Shown here in pieces: positions 27,301 to 40,090 of a stretch of DNA of 64,000 bases (position 1 is the stretch's first letter; every line of letters begins with the position of its first letter). A program made the position numbers and the translations under genes. Origin of the DNA: Triatoma infestans (Eukaryota > Arthropoda > Insecta > Hemiptera > Reduviidae); the NCBI GenBank assembly GCA_011037195.1, contig JAAEAF010002497.1, positions 1-64,000 of the forward strand, in the 5' to 3' direction. The notes beneath the pieces are model-generated. The model was not told the origin of the DNA. It saw only the letters and a list, made by a program, of their open reading frames with translations, and did no database searches.

Positions 27301-27309
27301 TTTATGCTA

Positions 27310-28097
27310 TTCTTTGTTGTATTTTGGATGAGAGGGTACTCAACACTAACTTGAAAGGTGTTTATAACGACTCGGACAGTCAAGAGGCGTTGAAGGCGCT
27401 GAGTTCATATGTCTTTACTTCCAGGTTGGTATGAGAAAGTTCTAAAAGACTGAAAGAGCTTTCTTCTTTGAAAAATGTGCTTCATGTTCTCGGTGCCAGA
27501 TCATATTGAAATTTTTAGGAACGAGGTTCACCAAATTAGGCGCCTCTCTCACTTTCATTGATCCCGAGCCTGCTGTTGGTGAGTCTTCAGGATCAGGAAA
27601 TCGAGCTTCACAGACATTCACCCCTCTGGATACAGCAGTGGGTTGCGGCATTCTAAGATGCTCATTTGGAGTCCGGGATAGGGCTATTAGTGAGACGTTG
27701 CTGTGTCATTCACGGAACTCTCTTAGGCATCTGGTTGGATCCCATACAGAACATTGTAGTTTAAGGAGACACTACTATGTGATGGGGCTCATGCTCGATC
27801 CCTTTTGTAGAATCTGTGAAACAGAGGAGCAAACACTCATCCATCATATGACAGATTGCTTGGGTTGAGAGGAAATTAAGTTCTGGACCTTTGTTCGGAA
27901 CAGGATGTCTGTGGAAAAGCAGGCTAGTACCCTTTAAGGTTATTGTCCGATTTGTTCGGACTGCTGTAAATCTTAGATGGGTTAGATCCGGGTCTGGATT
28001 TTTTGTTCTGGACCTAGTTTGTTCAGTGGGGATTTGGATAGCGAAGAATTTGGCCTCTGTCCATAGAAAAGTGATAATAATCATAATAAGGTCATAG
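27310..28097 (+). pseudogene. LINE fragment: RNase H and C-terminal zinc knuckle
   Basis: From 27360 the reading VYNDSDSQEALKALSSYVFT matches the central DSQ.AL.AL segment of the RNase H domain found in I-type and related LINEs. After a frameshift, the ORF at 27506-27868 carries LRHLVGSHTEHCSLRRHY and CRICETEEQTLIHHMTDC, the typical GHC..L..H...G....C..C...E..H...C C-terminal layout. A further open stretch with FVRTA lies before an ATAATAATCATAATAAG tail near 28073-28090, which may be the LINE 3' end. The RT domain is missing. Confidence 0.8.
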
Positions 28098-28214
28098 GCG
28101 TCTCCCATACTTGTTTGTTCTATGTAGTTCTTTACCACAGTATACCAAGTAGTCCTTTCATATCTTTTTACTTTTTCTAATATTATCGGATGCCTTCTTC
28201 GAAACTTTTTTTTT

Positions 28215-28442
28215 TCTTTAACGGCATTATTCTTCATTTTTTTAGTAGGTTTCAATACAGTAGTAAAAAATTGGGGTCAAAAGGAAATTGAAACATTCAG
28301 TCATCGATTTGAGGTGTAGGGCAGCAATAAAATCAAATAACGTTAACCGTCATAAACTAGAGCGCAAATACTTCAACAAACATTACGTTCACTTTTTTGA
28401 TATCTTGCTTCTTCTACGAGTTATTTCAAAAGTGGCCCGATA
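28215..28442 (+). repeat. Solitary arm of the mariner-like long inverted repeat
   Basis: Matches the right arm of the element at 35565-36696, from the GGCATTATTCTTCATTTTTT block through AAACTAGAGCGCAAATAC and CAACAAAC to GAGTTATTTCAAAAGTGGCC. The outermost bases (TTTAAATGGGA-type end) are missing, so the copy is truncated at its terminus. There is no matching left arm nearby. Confidence 0.75.
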
Positions 28443-28449
28443 TATATAC

Positions 28450-30165
28450 ATATATAAAAGTAAGTGAGTGCGCGTTTACCTAAAAGTAAAATAAGGTGCA
28501 ATGCAACCATAATTTGTATCCTAGTTTTTGTTTATAGTTTTACAATTAGAATGAGATAATTTACATTACTTTATGTTTACAGTACATTTTATTTGCTACC
28601 TGTCACCGACCTCGATATGTTATCGTTAGTTTGACTAATTAGATTGGCCTGAATAATTAGATTTAATTTCTTAGATATATAAATTTGTTTATTAAATTCT
28701 AAAAAAAATAAATAAATTAATAAATAAAGTTTATTATTTTTTGTTTATCAACGTTAAAGACAAATAAAATAACAAAAATAAACAATAAAAATAAAAAACT
28801 ATATATAAAAAATATATATAAAAAAAACAAGTAAAAAGAAGAAAGACTTATATCAATATCTGACATTAAACTGACTCTGAGCTTGGGACTAATCAAGCCG
28901 GAAGTGGAAAATCAAATTATAAGGCTTGCAAGATAAAATAAAAAAAATACGCGTGGGAAGAGGAATGAAGCCGAGCATAGCAGAAAGTAGATAGATGGAT
29001 AGATCTAGTGATTGAGTTAGTGTGAATGACTGACTGTCTCAATAGAGACGTCACAAGTCCACCCACCCAAAAAAAAAAAAAAAAATTAGGGAGTATGAGA
29101 GATAAAAGCAGAAAAGCTGTGTGGAAATCTGGGGGCGGAATGATCGCTTTTTTTTTTATCTCTTTCTCATCAGTTTCTCTTGGTTTAGTATAGAGTGGCG
29201 GAGTGCGGCAGAAAAGGATAAAAATTTCCCCTCTAGTTTACAGTTATTGGAGGCTAAATAACGAAGATTTTTCACCAATATTAAATGGTGTTTGTATGTG
29301 TATATGTAAAACCATTCTAAACCAGCTGTGTGACATATATAGCAGCACTTCCATTCAGTGTCCGCCGGATATAAAGCTATTATGTTGTTATTTAGTTAGT
29401 ATAGAGTGAATAAGGCGGATGGTTAGAGGCGTTCATCAATTTAATGACTATAATATGGCGTGCACAGAAATGTCACTCCCGGAAATACTGTTATTTTAAA
29501 TAGGAATTTTACACAAGCTTAAAGTTCAATTTTGTATTAATTGTCTGACTGTAGTTTAATGCTATAAAAGGGTGATGGATAGGGAGAACGAATAATAACA
29601 TGACAAGAATTGTGCTGTGAATATCCATATAAATAGTACAATTTCCCGTGGAGTTAACATAGTAAATTCATGTTTTACCAAGTTCTACATTTAAAGGCAC
29701 ACCTAAATAAACTAAAACCGAAATACAATTGAACCATAAGCTCACCAAATTTAAATTGATTAACAACTTAATGTGGAAACAGAAAGATATTTATATAATT
29801 TGTTTATAGAATTTATACATTTTGTATCGCATAAAAACAAATATTTTTAACGAATTCTTAAAAGTAGTCCTTTTTTTTCATGAAAAATGGTTATTGAACG
29901 AAAAAAAATCCGTTGAATGTAAAGAAATTCTCTGCCTTCTGCTTGATATTATCCAACATTATGTTTGAGTTTATAGTAAAATAAGGCAAAAACATATTCA
30001 CAGTAGTTGCTCAAAATGAGCACTAACAATAAATAAGCATAAACACGCCTTCTTTTCTTTTAAGTTTTCATTGACTACATTTAGTACCGAATCAGGATGG
30101 ATTTCTACTCAGGCTACTTCAGAGATAGTTTTTTTTTTTTAAATGGTGACAGGGTTTAAGTTGTC
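28450..30165. other. AT-rich DNA, nothing recognised
   Basis: A/T-rich with an A-run near 29069-29085 and a T-run near 29150. Short ORFs only, no domain. Nothing further recognised. Confidence 0.55.
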
Positions 30166-30211
30166 ATAAACTTTATTTTAATTTAAAAGAATTTGTTGGC
30201 CATTGATGAAC

Positions 30212-30673
30212 TATGTTATGAAGAAATTTGGTGAGGATCGGTCAAGAAAAAACATTCAATTATGCCAACGTTTCGACAGAGTTTCCTGCCTTTAATATAT
30301 AGAGAGTCGTGAAGATGTGGAGAAAGAATTTTTAAACTTACACATTTGTTACATCGCAGACACATAAAAAGGAAAATTAAATGTTACGTGAGTCTTATCT
30401 TAAATCTCTACGATGAAACTTTGGCATAATTGAATGTTTTTCTTGACCGTTCCTCACCGAATTTACTTATAGGTAGACGATTTAAGACAAGACACTAGTA
30501 ACTTTTAATTTTCCTTTTTATGTTTCTGCGATGTAACAGATGTGTATGTTTAAAAATTCTTTCTCCACATCTTCACGATTCTCTATATATTAAAGGCAGG
30601 AAACTCTGTCGAAACGTTGGCATAATTGAATGTTTTTTCTTGACCGATCCTCGCCAAATTTCTTCATAACATA
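30212..30673. mobile_element. Fold-back element, possible Penelope-like terminal-repeat remnant
   Basis: Left arm from 30212 and right arm ending at 30673 are near-perfect inverted copies of ~190 bp. A third, partial copy of the arm lies in the middle (about 30399-30470) in the same orientation as the right arm. A direct repeat ATAAACTTTATTTT occurs at 30166-30179 and directly after the right arm at 30671-30684. The arm ends in a short hairpin followed by GAAACG (see findings). Related single arms lie at 36700-36905 and, weakly, at 55530-55600. Mixed direct and inverted terminal copies are known from Penelope-like elements; that identity is an inference because no RT or endonuclease is present. 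Confidence 0.6.
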
Positions 30674-31246
30674 AACTTTATTTTGTAAGTTATCCCGGAG
30701 GAAGTGATTTAGAAGCGTCAGTTTTGGTGAACGGGCAGGCCGCTGAATTGTATCTGCCAATCCATTTACCTCGATAAGCGCACATTAAATAACGCTTTAC
30801 TATCCTTGCATTATGAGTTGGACATATACTCGTATCTTGGTACAAGTACATCACTTGCTGGCTTGCTAGAGGGGGACATTTTCAAACATATCAGGGAGAA
30901 TTTTACGTAAAAAATGATGATATCTTTCTGCGTTCAATGTTTCATTATATAAATATGACGCACAAGTGGATTTGCTGTTAGGCCGCATCACACATTAATT
31001 GAAATTATTGTCTGATTCTGCATCCGATATGTAATATCTGGATTTTCTTCTGCCCATATTTAGAAATTCCACCTATTATTAATCCATTATTTGTAAATTC
31101 AACTATCCATAAAATATGTTGTTACCTTATTTGACTATAAACTCAAGAACAATGTGGAATAATTGAAATCATAATGCAAAGAATTTTCTACCTTTAAAAT
31201 TGAAAAACTCACCGAATATTAAACGGAATTTTCTCGAAAAACTAAA

Positions 31247-31375
31247 AAAATCCAATTTGAAAGTTTATGTAAAAAAAAAAAATATGTGGTCCAATTTGAA
31301 AGGTGTATGGAGATAAAAAAAAAATATGTGGTCCAATTTGAAAGTTGTATGGAGAAAAAAAAAATTGATCACATA
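31247..31375. repeat. Short tandem duplication, ~45-55-bp unit
   Basis: Units contain TCCAATTTGAAAG, TGTATGGAGA and an A-run with ATATGTGG, repeated about 2.5 times with different A-run lengths. Probably slippage or unequal exchange. Confidence 0.7.
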
Positions 31376-31600
31376 TTTCAAATTCTTGAAAATATTAATT
31401 ATGGTATTACTTAGAACTTTTTTCTATTTGGCGTACTTTCCAAGACAAGAGACAAGTGGGTATTCCATGTTAAAATTGTCGCCAATCATCAGTTGTATTT
31501 AATTGACACCAGATTTCCATAAATACCAGTAATATTCTTTGTTAAGCAGCAGTAATAAGAATATGTTAAGGAGCATTATTTCTAAGTAAAGCTTCCCCAG

Positions 31601-31760
31601 ATTGTAGCTTCCTCACATTGTAGCTCCCTCAGATTGTAGCTTCCTCACATTGTAGCTCCCTCAGTTTGTAGCTTCCTCACATTGTAGCTCCCTCAGTTTG
31701 TAGCTCCCTCAGTTTGTAGCTTCCTCACATTGTAGCTCCCTCAGTTTGTAGCTCCCTCAG
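31601..31760. repeat. 16-bp minisatellite, ten units
   Basis: Ten tandem 16-mers of two alternating types, WTTGTAGCTTCCTCAC and WTTGTAGCTCCCTCAG. The alternation suggests a 32-bp higher-order unit that later became irregular. It ends at ATGCCTCC. No coding function. Confidence 0.95.
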
Positions 31761-31769
31761 ATGCCTCCT

Positions 31770-33130
31770 AGCATCTCTTGCCTGGAAAAATATCTTAAGT
31801 TAAAAGTGATTCCTTTGTTTTTTCTTTTGTAATAATTATGAACTTTAATGAAAAACTCATTGGAATCTTTTCAAGAAAATCTTGCAAATGAGGAAAAAGA
31901 ACTTCTTAATAGAACTGCACAGTTTTTGTCCGAAACATCATCGTCGGATCTCTGAAGATGATTCCTAAACGAAATAATAGGTTTAGACTTTCTATTAATT
32001 TCGTTTTTGGAATATTTTATTCACTTACAACAGACATTATATAAACATTGAGCATTCGTTAAAAAACAAAACAAAAAATACAATATTTTTACACAAAATA
32101 TTATCACAGAACACAAATTTCGTGAGTATTTATTGAAAATCGAATATTCATCATGAACCCATAGCTTCTTTTTTTCAACGCTAAGAGAAGGTGAAAATAA
32201 TAATTGCAAATAATTTATTAATAAATGAATTGGCCAGTAGAATTGGTAGCAATTTGAGCGTTCATGCATAAATTGGGTGGTGTGAGTGTGTGTATGTGTG
32301 TGTTTTGTTTATGTTTAGTATGTAGCGTATAGATACATGTAAACTTAGACGAGATTGCAAATAGGGAACGCGTGGTGAAGGGCTCATTATAGCCATGAGT
32401 GGAGGTGTGTTCCCTGGCCGCCGCCGAGATAACATTATAATTAATTCATTTACATCTAGATGCCGCCACTATGGGGGCAGCTCGTTCATTTATACTTTAT
32501 TGCTGTAATACACTCTCCGTAGATTAAATTTTACTTGGTTATCTATTTAAAAACTTTTATCATATTATGTGCCTCATTCCCTTTTCTGTTTTTTTTTTGT
32601 TTTGTTTATTTATTCATTTTACTTTTTATTTATGCTCATTTAATATTTTATCAGTTCAATTGTCCATGATATCAATAATGCCATGCAGATAAATATATAA
32701 TTACAAATTAAATTTTAACTTAAAAAAGAAAAGAAAAAAAGCAATGATATGCATTCAATGGAAATATTGTAATCAAGACTTCTCTTACATAAAATGTGGT
32801 AAAAATAAATATTGCCATAGTGTCGAATTTACAAAATTGAGTTTTCACTGGAAATTCGAGTTTCGCGCTTTCCCTGAATAAAAAAACAAAAACCTGTTTT
32901 AGCAAATTGTTTACGAATATGTGTGTGTATGTGATCTTTGTGTGCGTTTGTGTAAACAAAACGCCTCAAACTTGATATTCTGTTTAGATTTAGGTTTGTC
33001 AAAATTTTGACAAACATTTGAAAAAAAAAAAATTGGTCTTTACCGATTTTTTCACATGGTGGTTGCATTCATGACAATTTTTGGTTTACGGTTCAATTTT
33101 TACCTATTTCTGATTGTAGTTCAAAAAAAA
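31770..33130. other. Intergenic DNA with a GC-richer patch and partial REP-A
   Basis: No gene recognised. A GC-richer patch lies near 32360-32490. REP-A-like sequence (AAATTGAGTTTTCACTGGAA and a TGTGTGTATG tract) begins near 32820. An 82-codon minus ORF at 32021-32269 has no recognisable domain. Confidence 0.5.
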
Positions 33131-33139
33131 AAAGAAAAG

Positions 33140-33395
33140 AAAACCTTGAGCTGCAACAGCCCATGTGCAGGCTTGCTAGTCGGCGATTTGAATAGGGGGC
33201 ATGTGGTAAGCACGCCACAGTTCCCACGCCGTCTAGTTTCGGCCTTCGCTACCTAGGGCGCTACTAACTGTAGCTTCCCACTTTTTATCACGATGCTGGG
33301 TTAACACCGACTTTGCCCTCACGGGAATCGAACCTTGAATTCTCTCTCGATAGGCAAGTACGCTAGCCACTAGACCAACGCGTGAGGACTGTAGT
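33140..33395 (-). repeat. tRNA-derived SINE, second family
   Basis: The reverse complement begins with a tRNA-like head: an A-box region containing TCTAGTGGCTAGCG (complement near 33364-33377), then a B-box-like GGTTCGATTCC (complement GGAATCGAACC at 33323-33333). About 180 bp of unrelated body follows, ending in pyrimidine- and A-rich DNA near 33120-33140. The head is unlike the 5311 family, so this is a separate SINE lineage. It is not a functional tRNA: the acceptor stem and 3' end are not conserved. Confidence 0.75.
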
Positions 33396-33399
33396 TTAA

Positions 33400-33920
33400 A
33401 ATAGAGTACTAATATAAAATTCGGATTGCAACGTCACTAATTCTAACCACACTAATTTTTTTTGGGGGGGGATATAACAAAATAAGAATCACAGGTTTAT
33501 ATCTATGTAGTTAGCAATTCAAATTTAAAAGAAATCGTAATAGTCATTTTCAAGAAAATTCCAAAAGACTCAAAAGAATTTTTTTGTGTGTCAAGACACA
33601 CTTCCGATTAATCAATCGATTGTCTACTAATTCAGAATTCTATCAATGCTGCTAATGTACCCTGTATAGACGATAGAACCTTAAATTATACGGAACTGGT
33701 ACTTTACCGGAAAGCTTAAAGCTACTATTTCTCCGAACCCCGAAATTATCAATTTTCCCGGGAAAATGATTGAAATAAAATGATAGCACGCAAATAAACC
33801 CAACTATTTTTATTTGTAATATTTTCTTTTTCGGAAAAATGGCTTTTAGTTGGTTTTTGGGAAAATCTTTGCTAAAGGGGTTGAGTAAGTGGGTGCTGTC
33901 ATGCTAGACACATTCAGGTG
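33400..33920. repeat. REP-A, reverse-oriented segment
   Basis: Contains the inverted blocks AGTCATTTTCAAGAAAATTCC and CACTTCCGATTAATCAATCG and the TTTACCGGAAAGCTTAAAGC region, in the order seen in the inverted copies near 20150 and 52060. Confidence 0.55.
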
Positions 33921-34344
33921 AAAAATCTCTACTTATCATTATTAATTTGTGATGCGAGCCTATAATGGGTTTGAGTGGGAGAGCATTTGAGTTTGTTCGA
34001 AAAATTATTTAGAACTAAAGTTGAACAATGTATAATAGTCAAGTAGTACAAACTGCCTGGACTTTACACTAAAATATATAAATTGGTAGTGAGAGATTTA
34101 GGGTGAGAAAGAAAAAGGATGTTGACGAGTATGAACTCTGCTGCAAGACTTCCGGTAGACTCTCCCGTAGCTGTATTTAAACAGTTTCTCCCTTTCTAGT
34201 CTGGCCTAAACTAGAGAGTGATCCTGTCAAATTTTATGACTCTCTCTCTCTCTCTGGTATGGATCCTATTATAGAGCCCAACTAAATGTTTACTATCATT
34301 GTAAATTTAAAGAAAAACTATTAATTAGAACTGCAATAATTCCA

Positions 34345-34530
34345 GTAGGGCGCGAAGGGATTACCTCAAAGGTAGCGCGTGGACGCCTAGCGGAGGTCCT
34401 GGGTTCAATCCAGCTATGAGGACCTCAGATTTTCTCTTCCTGAGAGCTTCTACAGCTCACTGTCCGATGATGGACATTGTCATCTATAACGACAGACAAG
34501 TCCGGAGTCAGGCAGTGCTCAGAAAATTTC
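34345..34530 (+). repeat. tRNA-derived SINE, copy 3 (partial)
   Basis: Contains an A-box-like TAGCGCGTGG near 34373 and a B-box GGGTTCAATCC at 34401-34411. Then CTCAGATTTTCTCTTCC and GCTTCTACAGCTCACTGTCC follow, which match the body of the 5311-5740 SINE. The head and tail are missing or diverged. Confidence 0.7.
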
Positions 34531-34539
34531 GGATGACAA

Positions 34540-35560
34540 TGACCATAAAAGTTGACGGGCCTATTAGAAAGAAAAAGAAAACGAAATGCATTAAATGAAA
34601 GACATTTTTTTTTATCTATATAGAAACTATCCTCAAAGCATCCTCAAATTGTATGATATTTTTATTCATTTATCTCATGTTTAGGACCCTAATATTTGAT
34701 ACACGATTCCATTTTTCATTTTTCCATTATTCAATTTTTTCAACTCTCCTTCTAATGTATGAATTGACGATCAAATTCTTTATGTTTATTTATAACAATG
34801 ATGAATTTCGGCTAAACGAAATTATAATTAGGTAGTGAAAAGCCCATTGTGGACATCCACGTAGAAACGTTGAGAAAAGTTCTAGATCCTATCAGGATTG
34901 TCTTAGAGCATTTTGCATCTTCTACAGTTATTTTGCCATAAATATGTTGGTTACCCTCAATTAGCAAAGATATGCGATGAATCTTATAGACAAATGCAAA
35001 GGGATTGCTCGGACCTATAATGGTATATGGTAATGACAAGAAAATTTAATAGCGATAATCTGTGTATATTTTGTATTTAGGTGGAAGAAGATGGTATTAT
35101 CCACCTTTTTCTGTATTGTACCAACTTTCCAGTTCAAAGACATATCTTTTTAAATAAATATGTACGCCTTCTGCAGTCCAACTTGTGACGTTAGGCTTAC
35201 CTAACGTCTGGGAGATGAAGCAGTTAGACGGATAATGAAGGCGACGGACGCGAAGCGGAGAGTGATTAATTTCAACAATTAACGTGATTGCATACCCAGT
35301 AACAATATACTATTATTACAAATAATAGTTTCACCTGTATAATAAAGTGGGTCCTAAAATAACATAAAATAATACCTATTAACAAAATAGTATAGATACC
35401 CTTGGGGATAAATAACAACAAAATAAAAGAGATAATAAATCAGAACCGAAAGAAAAACCCTACGCTAGTTTTACTTTTTCTTATTCTTGGTGTTTACATA
35501 CATAAGTCTCTACATGCCTCTATTTACAAATAAATAAATAAATATATATATAAATATATA
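34540..35560. other. AT-rich DNA, nothing recognised
   Basis: Short accidental ORFs only. The GACGTTAGGCTTACCTAACG palindrome near 35187-35206 is the only structure noticed. Confidence 0.5.
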
Positions 35561-35564
35561 CTGG

Positions 35565-36696
35565 GTATCCCATTTAAACAGGTCACTTTTGAATAACTCT
35601 TAAACGAAGAAAGACATCAAAGAAGTGAACATAACGTTTGTTGAAGTATTTGCGTTCTAGTTTATGATGGTGTTAATGTTATTTTATTTTATTGCCGCCT
35701 TCCGCCATAAATTCGTGGTTGAAAGTGGCGATTTCCTTTTGACCCTCACTTTTTACTACTGTAATGAAAACTATTAAAAAAAAAATGAAGAATAATGCCG
35801 TCAATTTCACTTCAATATTTCAAACCGTCGCCTAGATATTCAATCATAAAGATTAAATTTTCGCCATTTTTTTCCTATTTCTCTGTTTCATAAACTAAAA
35901 TTAAAAGCGGATTTCCTTAATAATTTCTAATAAATAAGACAGTTCGAATGCTGACAAAACTTAAAACCTATTTTAGAACATAAGGGACTTAAAAATCAGG
36001 CAAAACATCATTAAAACAAAACAATATTCCAGTTTATTTACAAAAATCTATGAAAAAAATATTTCCTATTCATTCAAAACGACCTCTTCGGCTTAACCAG
36101 CACAAGCGCAGTCGCTGCCCAACAGGTAAAGTTGCTAACCGTATCATGCCTGCCGGAATTGCTCAGCAGGTTTGGATTAATTCTTCTGTAAGTGCTTCTG
36201 GAGTAGTTGGTTCCCTGACATAAATTTTTTCTTTGAGGTATCCCCCAAAAAAAAATTCAAGAGGTTTAAATCTGGCGATCTGGTAAGCCAGCTTACCGGT
36301 CCCTGCCTCCCGATCCAACGGCTACTGAACATCTTATCCTAGCCAGATTTAACCCCCTTTGAATGAAACAAAGAAATAGGAGAAAAACGACGAAAATTTA
36401 TTCTTTATGATTGAATATCTCTGCAAAAGTTTGAAATATTGAAGTGAAATTAATGGCATTATTCTTCATTTTTTTATAGTTTTCAATATAGTAGTAGTAA
36501 AGAGTGGGGGTCAAAAAAAATCCGCCACTTTAAATCACCAATTTCAGGTGTTAGGCGTTAATAAAAGCAATAAAATGAAATAACATTAACACCATCATAA
36601 ACCAGAGCGCAAATGCTTCAACAAACTTTATGTTCACTTGTTTGATATCTTTCTTCGTTTAAGAGTTATTTCAAAAGTGACCCGTTTAAATGGGAC
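35565..36696. mobile_element. Tc1/mariner-like element with ~310-bp inverted repeats
   Basis: Left arm (about 35565-35885) and right arm (about 36375-36696) are inverted copies. They start with TCCCATTTAAAC and continue through GTCACTTTTGAA, GAACATAA.GTTTG and the AAAAATGAAGAATAATG block to the ATTCAATCATAAAGA region. Between them lies a transposase C-terminal remnant on the minus strand. The rest of the transposase gene is deleted, giving a ~1.1-kb non-autonomous copy. A single arm is also present at 28215-28442. A TA target duplication is not evident. Confidence 0.8.
36075..36325 (-). pseudogene. Mariner/IS630-type transposase C-terminal remnant
   Basis: Minus-strand reading gives ARFKPLEFFFGGYLKEKIYV, REPTTPEALTEEL and a stop, then AIPAGMIRLAT and RLRLC. 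This matches the PDLNPLDFFLWGYLK..VY region and the following helix characteristic of the mariner-type DDE/D transposase C-terminus. The expected W of the FLWG motif reads as G and there is at least one in-frame stop. Catalytic residues upstream are not present, so it is inactive. Confidence 0.8.
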
Positions 36697-36699
36697 ATC

Positions 36700-36905
36700 A
36701 TCAGTAGATGATTTCAGACATGACACTAGTAACATTTAATTTTCCTTTTTATGTTTTTACGATGTAACAAATGTGTATGTTAATACTATCTCCATATTTT
36801 CACGACTTTCCTGCCTTGATAAAGACAGGAAACTCTGTCGAAACGATAGCATAATTGAATGTTTTTTCTTGACCGATCTTCACCAAATTTCTTCATTACT
36901 TATTA
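36700..36905 (+). repeat. Single arm of the 30212 fold-back element
   Basis: Matches the right arm of the 30212-30673 element, from GTAGATGATTTCAGACATGA and CACTAGTAAC to the hairpin with GTCGAAACG and GACCGATCTTCACCAAATTT. It abuts the mariner-like element's right end without a gap, suggesting nested insertion. Confidence 0.7.
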
Positions 36906-37683
36906 TTTCTGTGTTAAACAACAGTAATACAAAAGGTAAAATCGATTATCGAACGGTGTTCCAGCTGGTAGAGAGGTTATTATCGGAAGAATGTGTATGG
37001 TTACGAAAAATATCTTTTTGTCTGAAGTGTCAATAAGAATTTATGTATTTTGTGTTCGTATTCATTCATTTGTTAGTGAAAATATACTATGTAGACAACT
37101 GTGTGTTCTCTTTATTTTTTTTCTATTGTATACACTTTCTAAATAAAAAACCTAGCAGTTAGCTACGAGTTAACAAATTCTAGGTCGGTGTGTATCCATT
37201 TTTATATTTACTTTCAAATTTTCATTGTTTAATAACATTTACTTGTTCATCATTAAAACAATCCCTGAAAAGGCACAAATGAGAAATACGTAAAATCATT
37301 ATTAATATTTTTATTTCATTTTTTTTTTTTGAATCATCTGGAATTTTACAGATTTATTTGTTTATTTATGTTTTATCTTACAATTTAATCATTTTATTAT
37401 GTAGTTATGTAACAGTGTTTGCTTTAGAGATTTATCATTAATTTTCATTATTGGTGCACGGTATGACTGATTTCTGTGCATATATTTACCTTAATTAACT
37501 AAAAACTTTGATTATTATTTCCATTTGATAAACTATTTCATTTATTTATGTTGGTCAGTGTTACAACAAGATGCATATTATCGTTTAAATTGGTTTGTTT
37601 GATTTCAGCCAAACGTCTTGTAGTTTCAAATTATTACAAAATACTTTATATTTTTAAGTTAAAAAAAAGTTTCTGAACAAGTA

Positions 37684-38830
37684 ATGGAAGGAGAATTTAG
37701 AAAATTGTCTATTCAAGAATTGCTTGCCCATCTTAGCACCTTAATTGATTCAAAAAACCTTGCAAAACAAGAAGCTATAGAAGAAATTAAACGAGAAATA
37801 TGTGAAATAAGAAATGAAAATGCTTTATTGCACAAAGAAATTGAAGATTTGAAAAAAAGAATTGAGAGAAAAAAACAGAAGAATCTTATTTATTTTGAAA
37901 ATAATATTCCAAGTAAAAATTTATTTTTTTCTAGGTTAAAAAAAGCAGATGGAGAATGTAAGGAAATCATTACTCAGTTTTGTAAAAGGAGGTATTAGAA
38001 GTAAATGTTGATAAATAAAGGTGAAATAGTATTTCGTTTGAAGACTTGGATCAATAAGAAAGATATGATAAGGACTGTAATAAGCCTGTATTACCGTAAG
38101 AAAATAACACGGTAATTACCATACTGAAAATTACAAAAAGGCTAGAAGATATCGGTTGTTTTCCTACCTATAGAGACACTATTAGAAAAACTAGAAATAG
38201 ATGAATAAGACTGTTTTATTGTAGAAGAAAAATCATTAAAGTGAATTCACAGTTCAAGACACGGATCATACAATATGAAAGTTTGGTAGTTGATGGTGAA
38301 CAGTTTTATTGTGAAGATAGAAAAGCGCTGATCTCTACAGACAGTAAAGATATATCGTGGCTGATTCAATCAATCTGGATCAGAAGCTGCAATCATCATA
38401 CAATTGCATCTTTAGGTGTTGCAGATAAAAAAAGAAAATAGAAAATAACTGTCTGCTAGGTGAATAAATTTAAACATTTAAAATTTATTTGTTATAATAT
38501 AGCAAGTTTTAAAACTTAATTGGAGCAAGAAGGTTTTTTTAAGCTATATTAAAGCTTTTGATTTATTTTGTTTGCTTGAGACATATTTAGGAAATTTAGT
38601 TCATTTTATTTAAAAAGTATTTTGTTGATTATAGCATTGTTTGTATAGAAATGGTAAGGCAAAGTAAAAATTGTTAGGGCGATTATTATATGGATTTTTA
38701 AAAAATATGTAATTATTTCATAACCCATGTGATCGGTCATTAATGTGGTGCAAACTATTAATGTTCTAAATTAGGGGGAAAATATGTTTTAATTTTGTCT
38801 GTTTATCTTAACATAAAAAAATTGCGAGAT
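37684..38830 (+). pseudogene. LINE 5' region: coiled-coil ORF and endonuclease start, decayed
   Basis: The 104-codon ORF at 37684-37998 is rich in Glu/Lys with heptad-like spacing and ends its helical part in LKKRIERKKQKNLIYF, a layout common in LINE leader regions before the nucleic-acid-binding segment. After several frame breaks, the reading around 38500-38610 gives YNIASFK and then FDLFCLLETYLGNL, which resembles the first strands of an AP-type endonuclease (Y/WNI..L....F....FD...L.ET). The central endonuclease and RT are not recognisable. A host coiled-coil gene is the alternative for the ORF but is less likely in this context. Confidence 0.55.
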
Positions 38831-38837
38831 TGCGGCT

Positions 38838-39400
38838 GTAGTTTGGGCTGCATATGTAATCTTTAACAACCGCCCTCCTGGCAATGTTGTGTTCTTCGTA
38901 GACTCGAAGGCAGCGATTCAAGCACTATGTTCCTATTCCAGTACTGATAGTGGGTGTGTTCTGCGAGCCCGCAAAAAAAATCACGAGAATATTAAGGAAG
39001 TCTGGACTATATTTTTCTAGTGGATCCCCATCAATGTGGCACTATTGGAAACATAAAGGCCGACAATCTGGCCATAAAAGGCAATCATTTACCCCCTCCT
39101 ACAGAGCTATCAGCTACGACATGAATCTGGTGCTTGTCATGAAATCAAAGAAAGAGTCAACGAAACTTTACACAAATCGCGTAAGCAAAAGGCTGGCGGT
39201 AAACAATGGTAAAGAGCAATTAGACAGCCCCTGCCCAGTTGCCTGCAAAGAAAAGTAGCCACAGCAAATTTCCGCCTTCTGAGTGGGCACGACTATCTCC
39301 AGGCTCACCTGTATAGGATAGGAGTTATTGACTCCCCCATATGTCCCCTCTGTATAGCAAATGATTTTGAAAAAGTTTGTAATTTTTTGTTATCACTCAC
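38838..39400 (+). pseudogene. LINE 3' region: RNase H and C-terminal zinc knuckle
   Basis: Readings in shifting frames give IAAVVWAAYVI, VVFFVDSKAAIQAL, LQWIPSHVALLGNIKADNLA (with IPSHV and ..G.IKAD.LA of RNase H) and finally TANFRLLSGHDYLQAHLYR and IGVIDSPICPLC, a precise match in layout to the FRL.TGHD.L..HL.R.G..DSP.C.LC end of insect I-type/Jockey-type LINEs. Multiple stops lie between the RNase H and zinc-knuckle parts. The RT region is missing between this piece and 38830. Both may come from one internally deleted copy. Confidence 0.85.
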
Positions 39401-40090
39401 TTAAAATTTATAGTGTCCGAGAACTGGAATACAAAAATCTGTTTGACGCAAAATTTTATAGAACAATCATAATATTATAATGAAGTTAATATCCCGTATT
39501 ATTCGTAATGGAAAGGATTAAAAAAAAAAATATACAAATGGTAGTAAAGAGTTAGAATTTTGCAAAGATAATAACTTATATAATAATTAATGGTGCTCGA
39601 GAGGGTGATAGACTGGGTGAATCTAACACCTATGTTGGGCCCCAGGAAGTAGTTTGGTAATCTAGCTTTGTGCGGTATCAGTCGATTTGCTCCTCCCTTT
39701 TGTATACCTTATAACTTTGCAGTAGAATCAGCTATTTATTTAGACCGTATGCACCAAATATTAACAATATTGTTAGTGATAGAGAAAACGGAGGACAACT
39801 GCCCCCTTTTACCTAAATTAGTTGGGAAGAATTCAATGAAGAAAATTTTCTTGGAAAAATTACAAAAGAATCTGTTAGAATGGCTTAGTCAACATCCAAT
39901 GTGTAATCATGAAGTTATCGATAAACGTTATATTTGAATCTATTAAATTATTCAGACATTAATTATATAAAAAAGGAAAAAGAAAAGTGAAAAACTTAAA
40001 CAGGAATGGTTTGATTGGGAGTGTCAAAGTTTCCGTAAATTATTATTTAAACTTTATATATTTATATGATATATCTATATGATATATCCA